The position numbers were made by a program, and so were the translations under genes. Below the pieces are notes generated by a model. The model worked only from the letters and a program-made list of their open reading frames with translations, ran no database searches and was not told where the DNA came from. Below, one piece after another: positions 58,219-64,000 of a DNA stretch of 64,000 nt. Each line of letters starts with the position of its first letter. The stretch's first letter is position 1. Where the stretch lies: the NCBI RefSeq assembly GCF_000616095.1, contig NZ_BAMS01000001.1:1054001-1118000 (forward strand), given 5' to 3'. Source of the DNA: Sneathiella glossodoripedis JCM 23214. GTDB taxonomy: Bacteria > Pseudomonadota > Alphaproteobacteria > Sneathiellales > Sneathiellaceae.

Positions 58219-59790
58219 TTGAATAGGGCTTTGAAAAGGAAACAGGCGTTAAAACAGAAAAAAGAAGCCAAAAAACTTGTTTTGTCACCCGCGTCAACAG
58301 GTTTGACCAATGAACAACTGGTGCAGCTTAAAAATTTAATGACGTTGGCTGATACTGCTTATGCAATTGGTAAATTCGGTGAAGCTGAGAAGGCGTGTAA
58401 ACTTGCGCTTGCAATGTACCCTAAATATGCGGACCCATTGCACCTACTGGGCGGAATTGCGCTGCAAATGGATAAGTATTCAGAGGCAGCACTCCTTTTT
58501 GAAAAAGCTTTGTCCGTGGCTCCTGATGCTCCGATTACCCTAAATAATTATTCAATCGCGTTAAAATTCTTAAACCGGCACGAAGAAGCATTAGTCGCGA
58601 TTAATAAGAGCCTGCGCTTGAAACCCAATTACCACGAGGCACTAAACAACAAAGGGAGTGTGCTTACAGTACTTGGTAAAATGGATGAGAGCATGCCTTT
58701 CTTTGAGCGGGCTGTAAAAGCCAATCCATTGTTTGGAAAGGCTTACTATAACATCGCGACAGGTCATAAATTTAAAGAAGGTGATAAGTTTTCCAAATTA
58801 ATGAAATCTGCCGAAGCTAAATTAAGTGAAATGTCAGAAACAGATCAGATGAATATGCATTTTGGTTTGGGAAAATATTATGAGGATATCAAAGATTATA
58901 AGGTGGGATTTGGACATTACTTAAAGGGAAATGAAATTAAGCGTAAGTCTATCTCATATAAAGTAGAGTCCGCTGAAGATATGATGCGGAAAATGGAAAC
59001 TGTTTTCCCGGAAAACGGTAATTGGCAGGAAAGAACTGAAGTCGGGGCGCAGTCAGACTTACCAATATTTGTTCTTGGGGTCCCACGGTCGGGAACCACG
59101 CTGACAGAACAGATTTTGGCAAGCCATCCAGAAGTATTCGGTGCGGGAGAATTAAAACTTTTAAGTACTGCTGCTAACGGATTGGCAGTTAATAATTCGG
59201 GCTTTTTCCCTACAGAAGAAACAGTATTAAAAAAATTTGAAGCGGAAGTCAGGCGCCGCGGTAATGTGTTTATTGACGAGCTTAGAAAATATGACTCAAA
59301 AGCGAAACACATTACTGACAAAATGCCTCAAAATTTCAGGTTTATTGGTTTGATCCATATGTTGATGCCGAACGCCAAAATTATCCATTGTCGTCGGAAC
59401 CCGATCGATACTTGCCTTTCGAACTTTAGGATATTGTTCGGCGAAAAGATGGAATATACATATAGTTTGCAAGACATGGGGCGTTACTATCTTGCTTATG
59501 ATCGCCTTATGAAACATTGGGAAAAAGTGCTTCCAGGTCGCTTTCTAACGGTTCAATATGAAGACGTTGTCGCCGATTTGGAGGGACAGGCCCGTCGCAT
59601 TATTGACCATGTCGGGCTGGAATGGGATGACCGTTGCCTTGATTTTCATAAGACGAAAAGAAACGTGCATACTGCCAGTTCCACGCAAGTTCGTCAGCCC
59701 ATTTATAACAGTTCAATTGGTCGATATGAACGTTATGGGGAGTTATTGAAACCTTTGCTGGATACACTAGAGCCTGTTCTGGATAACTGA
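58219..59790 (+). CDS. TPR-repeat sulfotransferase
   Basis: 523 residues from TTG 58219 (GGAGGG lies 4 bases upstream; the disrupted paralogue has ATG at the equivalent place). After a Lys/Arg-rich N-terminus, TPR repeats span about 35-190. The sulfotransferase domain begins near 280 with the PAPS loop VLGVPRSGTTLTEQILASH, then FGAGELKLL, HITDKMPQNF and HCRRNPIDTCLSNF. It would transfer sulfate from PAPS to a carbohydrate or protein. Position among flagellin genes makes filament proteins or glycans possible targets. It is convergent with the next copy. Confidence 0.88.
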   Translation: MNRALKRKQALKQKKEAKKLVLSPASTGLTNEQLVQLKNLMTLADTAYAIGKFGEAEKACKLALAMYPKYADPLHLLGGIALQMDKYSEAALLFEKALSVAPDAPITLNNYSIALKFLNRHEEALVAINKSLRLKPNYHEALNNKGSVLTVLGKMDESMPFFERAVKANPLFGKAYYNIATGHKFKEGDKFSKLMKSAEAKLSEMSETDQMNMHFGLGKYYEDIKDYKVGFGHYLKGNEIKRKSISYKVESAEDMMRKMETVFPENGNWQERTEVGAQSDLPIFVLGVPRSGTTLTEQILASHPEVFGAGELKLLSTAANGLAVNNSGFFPTEETVLKKFEAEVRRRGNVFIDELRKYDSKAKHITDKMPQNFRFIGLIHMLMPNAKIIHCRRNPIDTCLSNFRILFGEKMEYTYSLQDMGRYYLAYDRLMKHWEKVLPGRFLTVQYEDVVADLEGQARRIIDHVGLEWDDRCLDFHKTKRNVHTASSTQVRQPIYNSSIGRYERYGELLKPLLDTLEPVLDN

Positions 59791-59797
59791 TTATGTT

Positions 59798-61363
59798 CTA
59801 AAGCCCAGTGTTTAGTTCTTTCAGGAGCGGTGCAAGCTGCGTTTCATAACGGCGCCAGCCTTCAATGGACGAGGTGTAAATAGGTTGGCGTACCTGATCC
59901 GTGCTTGCGGTGCGCACAACCCGTCGTGTTTTATGAAACTCAAGGCACGCATCTTCCCATTCAAGCCCACTATATTCCAGTAATTTTCTGGTTTCAGTTT
60001 CTTGATTAGCAATTAAGTTTTCATACTGGATTTCAAATAGGCTTTCGCCCAGTAGATCTCGCCAGTAAGCCATATGCTCAAGATATAAGTTGTAGTATTG
60101 GCCAAGCTCTGCCAGATCATATGCAAATTTTTGCTGCCCGACAAAATATCGCTTGAAGATAGACAGGCAGGTATCTTCGGGTGAGCGTTTACAATGAATG
60201 AGTTTAGCCTGTGGCAGAATTAATTTTATGAGGCCAGCGTATATAAAATTCCGCGGCATCTTGTCTGTGATAAAGGCTGCTTTAGAACCACTGGCAGGTA
60301 AATCCCTGAGATAGCTTTTGCCTAAATCTTTCAGAAATGTTGGCCCTTCCTCAATAAATGCCTGGCGGAAAGTCCGATCTCCCTTTTTGCGGATCATGTG
60401 GAAATAGGTCTTCTCAAGTGAGTATAGCTCACCAGCCCCAAATACTTTAGAATGCGAAGATAGGATTTGTTCGACCAATGAAGTTCCCGAACGGGGCATT
60501 CCAAATATAAAGATGGGTCTATTATTCGGTTGGCCGTCATTTAAATGGTTTGAGAAATACTCTTCTGAGATTGTCTCGCGAATTTCCTGCAGCTCTGCCG
60601 CTGTTTCCGATATGTCATATTTAAAAGTTTCCCGGTGTGCTTTGTTGGCTTGTATGTAAGTTTCAAATGCGGTTTCGTATTCCTTTAAATCTTCCTGTGC
60701 TTTGGCAAAAGCGAACAGAACATTTGCTTTGTTTTCTCCGGTATAATCAGTTTTCTCTGCCATTTTCTGCAGCAACACATAATCATCGTCTTTCTCGGTG
60801 AATTTTTTTGCTTCAGACAAATTGCGCGCTGCTTTGGTGTAGTCCGGGGCCTCTTTTAAAACCTGTCTGTAGCAGATGATTGCTTTTTCGGTGTCGCCCC
60901 CTTCATAGTAGACATTCCCGAGGTTATGTCGGGCTGGATAGAATTTGGGGTCCAGCTTTAACACTTTTTGAAATGTGCTCGCCGCAGATGCAAGGTTACC
61001 TGATGCCAGCAGACTGCCGCCAAGATTATTTAGAGCCGATGCATATTTGGGGTCGATCTTGAGCGCTTTTCTAAACGCTTTTTCGGCTAACCGGTTTTCA
61101 CCGGCCTCTCGGTAAGCGTTTCCTAAATTGTTGTAATACATGGCTTTTTTGGGACCGATTTTGATTGCTTTTTCAATCAATTCAACGGCGATCCGCTGTT
61201 TCCCTCTTTGGTGATACAGGGTTCCCAAAAGATTATAGCAGTCAGAGTTTTTGGGAGCTTGAGCCAGTATTTGACGATAAATGGTTTCAGCTTTGTCTAA
61301 CTGACCCGAAGTATGCAGCTGTACTGCTTGTGTAAGAGCCTGATTAATGGCTGATTGCTGCAT
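59798..61363 (-). CDS. TPR-repeat sulfotransferase
   Basis: 521 residues. Five or more TPR repeats at about 5-200 (ALKIDPKYASALNNLGGSLL, VLKLDPKFYPARHNLGNVYY) precede a sulfotransferase domain with the PAPS loop IFGMPRSGTSLVEQILSSH near 284, FGAGELYSLE, FITDKMPRNFIYAGL and HCKRSPEDTCLSIF. The C-terminal TASTDQVRQPIY is shared with both neighbours. It starts 79 bp after the DUF1217 gene stop and could be in the same transcript as the flagellin-flaF-DUF1217 set. Confidence 0.9.
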   Translation of the reverse strand: MQQSAINQALTQAVQLHTSGQLDKAETIYRQILAQAPKNSDCYNLLGTLYHQRGKQRIAVELIEKAIKIGPKKAMYYNNLGNAYREAGENRLAEKAFRKALKIDPKYASALNNLGGSLLASGNLASAASTFQKVLKLDPKFYPARHNLGNVYYEGGDTEKAIICYRQVLKEAPDYTKAARNLSEAKKFTEKDDDYVLLQKMAEKTDYTGENKANVLFAFAKAQEDLKEYETAFETYIQANKAHRETFKYDISETAAELQEIRETISEEYFSNHLNDGQPNNRPIFIFGMPRSGTSLVEQILSSHSKVFGAGELYSLEKTYFHMIRKKGDRTFRQAFIEEGPTFLKDLGKSYLRDLPASGSKAAFITDKMPRNFIYAGLIKLILPQAKLIHCKRSPEDTCLSIFKRYFVGQQKFAYDLAELGQYYNLYLEHMAYWRDLLGESLFEIQYENLIANQETETRKLLEYSGLEWEDACLEFHKTRRVVRTASTDQVRQPIYTSSIEGWRRYETQLAPLLKELNTGL

Positions 61364-61442
61364 TATTGAACTCTACCCTCTGATAATCTGCGATAGTTGT
61401 CTTACTGTCGCAATTTATGGTTAGCAAAGGGTTAATAGAATT

Positions 61443-62225
61443 TCAAACTGACAGGTTTATACCTTGTGGCATGGGACCAACAAATCCACCTGACTGTACC
61501 GGTTGAAATAGTGACAGCATCGGGTTTGAGGCGGCATCCGTATTGTTGATTTCTGTAAATATCAGAAACCTTTCGATCATTTTGTCGATTTTCTCGGGAT
61601 CTTTGAAATCTTCAATATCAATTTGCTTTTCAAGTCGGGCTTTCTGTTGTTCATATTCAAGGGATTGAAAACTCTCTGGCAGGCCAAGGCCAACACGAAC
61701 CACATGCATCAAAGATTTGTCTGCCAGAATTTGTGAAACTTCCTCCACTCCCCCTGCGACACGCTTGAAATACATCGCCTCGCGTATGCCAGGTGCTGTC
61801 TCACCTTCAAATTTTTCAAATTCGTTGGTTTTATACCCATCAAGAATGAGATTTACATTAGCTTCGTTCTGAAAGAAATCAGGATCCAGATTAAGTCCGT
61901 ACATAGCGTTTGAAAGCTTGGTCCATCTGGGCTCAACCATTTTATTGACCAAGCTGTCGTCATCAGCAGGATCTTCGGTCATCATTTTTTCAACCATCGC
62001 ATATTTGTCAATTTCACTTTCCAATTGGAAAGCGGATAGAGTGACTTTGAGCAATGTCCGATTTTTCATCAAATCTTCTACGGATTTGATGTTTACGATT
62101 TCTTCTTTGAAGGTTTCGATGTCGCGTGCAGTCGTTGGCTGGGATTCAAAGAGTTTCATGTGAGACTCTTTTTGGTCATTGGCCAATTGATACCAAAGGA
62201 GTGAACTATTTCCGCTTAACTGCAT
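61443..62225 (-). CDS. DUF1217 flagellar-region protein
   Basis: 260 residues, mostly helical. It matches DUF1217: an early DIETFKEEIVNIKSVEDLMKN, KVTLSAFQLESEIDKYAMVEKM, then FKRVAGGVEEVSQILADKSL, LGLPES and a final FLIFTEINN. Members are found in alphaproteobacterial flagellar loci and their role is not settled. It starts 8 bp after flaF copy 2 and is surely co-transcribed with it. Confidence 0.82.
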   Translation of the reverse strand: MQLSGNSSLLWYQLANDQKESHMKLFESQPTTARDIETFKEEIVNIKSVEDLMKNRTLLKVTLSAFQLESEIDKYAMVEKMMTEDPADDDSLVNKMVEPRWTKLSNAMYGLNLDPDFFQNEANVNLILDGYKTNEFEKFEGETAPGIREAMYFKRVAGGVEEVSQILADKSLMHVVRVGLGLPESFQSLEYEQQKARLEKQIDIEDFKDPEKIDKMIERFLIFTEINNTDAASNPMLSLFQPVQSGGFVGPMPQGINLSV

Positions 62226-62233
62226 TTCATCAC

Positions 62234-62644
62234 CTAGATCGAAATTTGTGTTCCCACTTGTTCCTGAGGCTGGTGAACAGGGTCGTTTTTCTGCTTTGCA
62301 GCTGAGCGAAGGCCATGCATGATATTTTTGTTCACTGAAATGAGTGGCTCCAGATCAACATTGCCTTTCATCGCAGAAGGCGTAAATCTTTCAACCCACA
62401 GTGCCAAAGAAATCAAGCCGGCTTTGGTTTCCGTGTTCAATCCGTTTTCTTCTGAAACGAGATCAGCTTTAAGTGTTAACCATAGCTGTGAATTTCTAAA
62501 TAAAGAGTTAATGCGGGCGGCTGGTGTGGCGCCGCTGTGGTTGGCTTGTTCCAACTCCCGTGTGATTTCCGCAAAAAGGCGGTATTCTGTCTGGGCAGGT
62601 TGTTCGGCCGAAAGGTTGGCCTTTTTGTAAGCTTCAAAATACAT
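62234..62644 (-). CDS. flaF: Flagellin synthesis regulator FlaF (copy 2)
   Basis: 136 residues, a clear paralogue of the 54647 gene: EAYKKANLSAEQPAQTEYRLF, NSQLWLTLKADLVSEENGL and LEPLISVNKNIMHGLRS. It lies 93 bp after flagellin copy 2, beyond a terminator, and is followed by DUF1217. Two divergent copies suggest each serves its own flagellin. Confidence 0.9.
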   Translation of the reverse strand: MYFEAYKKANLSAEQPAQTEYRLFAEITRELEQANHSGATPAARINSLFRNSQLWLTLKADLVSEENGLNTETKAGLISLALWVERFTPSAMKGNVDLEPLISVNKNIMHGLRSAAKQKNDPVHQPQEQVGTQISI

Positions 62645-62690
62645 CGTAAAATCCAGTCACATAAGATAGGGAAAAACACCAATATGGTGA

Positions 62691-62723
62691 GAGAAAAGAG
62701 ACGACCAGTAATCTGGCCGTCTC
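62691..62723 (-). terminator. Terminator of flagellin copy 2
   Basis: On the minus strand GAGACGGCCAG, a 4-base loop and CTGGTCGTCTC form an 11-bp stem with one G-U pair, followed by TTTTCTC. It lies 14 bp after the flagellin stop and before flaF. Confidence 0.85.
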
Positions 62724-62737
62724 CTTTATGTGACTGA

Positions 62738-63886
62738 TTAACGGAACAGACCCAGGATAGACTGAGAAGCCGCGTTCGCGATAGACAGGGACTGAATGCC
62801 CAACTGTTCTTTTGTCTGTTCTGACTGCAGTTTCGCAGAAACTTCAGCCAGGTTGGCATCAACAAGAATGCCCAGACCTTCTTCAATCTTGTCTGTCAGA
62901 ACCTGAGTAAACTCAGCCTGACTTTCAAGCCTGTTCGCCGCTGTACCGAGCGTGGTGAGCACACTACCGATTGCGGTTTTCGCGGCATCAACCGCGGCGA
63001 TACCACCACCGCCGACACCATCTGCTGCTGTAACACCACCTGCAACACCATTTGTTGTTGTAATGGTTTGCCCGGCGGCTATAACATCGACAACACCATC
63101 TTCCCCAATATTGACCGTTAGGCCGGCTTCGGTTCGCATTGCGGACGCCAGATTACCGATCATTTCCTGGAATGATTCAGCAGCTGTATCGATCTGAACC
63201 CCATGAACATATGTGCCGTTAGCTTCATCCGGAGATGAGGTCAGTGCAGTCGCACCTTCATAGAATTCAAAAATATGTGTTTCACCACCAAAAGCGAATG
63301 TCAGGGTGTTACCAGAAGAAATTGACAGTGAGTTATCCAGTGTCAAAGTTGTTTTCTCTGATGACAGATCAAGACCATTGATACCGAGACCTGTAGTTGT
63401 TGCGTTCTGTTCAGCAATAGACAGAGTTGCACCACCAAGGCCCGTCAGAACCGTCATGCCAGATGTTGTTCCACCATTGTCAATCAGGTTAATGCCGTTA
63501 AATTCTGCGGACGATACGATTGTCGTGATCTGGCTTACCATTTCATCTGCTTCATCTTGCAGGATAGTAACATCCAGACCATCATTTTGGGCCTGAGTGA
63601 TTTTAGCCTGCATGTCAGTCAACTGATCAGAAACCTGAGTTGCTGCAGCAAGCGCCATGTTCAATGTAGCTGTACCGAAGTTCAGGCCTTCCTGAACAGC
63701 TTTCAGTGCGCCAACATCACCACGCATGCCCTGCGCAATCACGAAAGTAGACGGATCGTCAGTTGCACTGCCGATTTTCAAACCAGACTGAATCTGAGAC
63801 TGAATAGTTGTCAGATTGTTCTGTGTGCTTGAAAGTGACCGCAGTGCGGCCATAGCGTTTGAGTTGGTATTAACTGAAAAAGCCAT
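62738..63886 (-). CDS. Flagellin (copy 2)
   Basis: 382 residues from ATG 63886, with AGAGGA about 9 bases upstream. N-terminal D0/D1 helices: MAFSVNTNSNAMAALRSL and DDPSTFVIAQGMRGDVGAL. The C-terminal helices end EQLGIQSLSIANAASQSILG. The variable middle (about 140-290) is rich in Gly, Ala and Thr. It is intact and shares the ends with copy 1. The gene heads the flagellin-flaF-DUF1217 series. Confidence 0.94.
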   Translation of the reverse strand: MAFSVNTNSNAMAALRSLSSTQNNLTTIQSQIQSGLKIGSATDDPSTFVIAQGMRGDVGALKAVQEGLNFGTATLNMALAAATQVSDQLTDMQAKITQAQNDGLDVTILQDEADEMVSQITTIVSSAEFNGINLIDNGGTTSGMTVLTGLGGATLSIAEQNATTTGLGINGLDLSSEKTTLTLDNSLSISSGNTLTFAFGGETHIFEFYEGATALTSSPDEANGTYVHGVQIDTAAESFQEMIGNLASAMRTEAGLTVNIGEDGVVDVIAAGQTITTTNGVAGGVTAADGVGGGGIAAVDAAKTAIGSVLTTLGTAANRLESQAEFTQVLTDKIEEGLGILVDANLAEVSAKLQSEQTKEQLGIQSLSIANAASQSILGLFR

Positions 63887-63911
63887 AATATAATTCCTCT
63901 TTCTAAGGTTT

Positions 63912-63945
63912 GTCGCTTTAGCGACGGACGCGGCTCTTTTGAGCC
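63912..63945 (-). promoter_or_regulatory. Two small hairpins in the flagellin 2 leader
   Basis: GTCGC-TTTA-GCGAC (63912-63925) and GGCTC-TTTT-GAGCC (63932-63945), as read on the plus strand, are two perfect 5-bp tetraloop hairpins 26-59 bases before the start codon. They lie in the likely mRNA leader and could be the target of post-transcriptional control by FlaF/FlbT-type regulators. Confidence 0.55.
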
Positions 63946-63956
63946 CCGGTTTGCTT

Positions 63957-63973
63957 TGAAACCGTGATACCAA
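63957..63973 (-). promoter_or_regulatory. Degenerate sigma-54-like promoter of flagellin copy 2
   Basis: TTGGTATCACGGTTTCA on the minus strand keeps the GG of the -24 box and the spacing, but has TC where the -12 box should be GC. It lies at the same distance from the start codon as the good site of copy 1 (about 70 against 65 bases). Confidence 0.35.
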
Positions 63974-64000
63974 TATGAGAGGAATTTCCTAACAAGGTCT

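Overview
The window comes from an alphaproteobacterium, probably a free-living, motile, marine-type one. The strongest evidence is a minus-strand block in a typical alphaproteobacterial order: murA, DUF2948, hisG, hisD, UPF0262, LMW phosphatase, infA, maf, RNase E/G, yacG, tRNA-Phe. FlaF regulators, DUF1217, DUF1127, TAXI-TRAP and peptide ABC transporters and PRK12834-like FAD dehydrogenases agree with this. I cannot name a genus.

Layout. 1-10 kb: end of a TAXI-TRAP receptor and its fused permease, a DUF2189 membrane protein, a BASS transporter, two orphan periplasmic binding proteins, DUF1127, a membrane hydrolase, LysR with a divergent DUF1059 gene, and DUF1826. 9.9-18.5 kb: the conserved housekeeping block plus dcd. 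18.5-28.4 kb: an AT-richer accessory region in two parts. The first (18.99-22.24 kb) is four genes joined by 4-bp overlaps: a duplicated zinc-ribbon protein, an unknown protein, an Xre-ImmA/IrrE protease and a PIN toxin-like protein. The second (22.84-28.38 kb) is a 5.5-kb integrative element in the 3' end of tRNA-Thr(GGT), with a tyrosine integrase, excisionase-like protein, resolvase, RepA-like ATPase, an Abi-like protein, 45-bp att repeats and matching arm-type sites at both ends. 28.5-42.7 kb: MCP, amidohydrolase, a dipeptide-type ABC operon, a lipoprotein alkylsulfatase, a GST. 42.9-52.3 kb: a nucleobase/nucleoside uptake and deamination operon (BMP receptor, ATPase, two permeases, CodA-like deaminase) behind a RutR-like operator, then a FAD dehydrogenase and a TPP enzyme. 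52.3-64 kb: a PEBP protein, a biotin-dependent carboxyltransferase, and a flagellin region with two flagellin-flaF pairs, DUF1217 and three TPR-sulfotransferases.

Data quality matters here. About sixteen frameshifts lie in conserved genes, and nearly all are one missing base that restores a textbook protein when added back, usually beside a homopolymer. They look like sequencing or consensus errors rather than real pseudogenes. I annotate those genes across the break and give the break position. One sulfotransferase (56.5-58.1 kb) carries several lesions and may be truly decayed.

The best candidate for something undescribed is the four-gene zinc-ribbon / unknown / ImmA-IrrE / PIN operon. It looks like a toxin-antitoxin or defence module with two extra, uncharacterised front genes, placed between a duplicated tRNA-type promoter and an integration hotspot.
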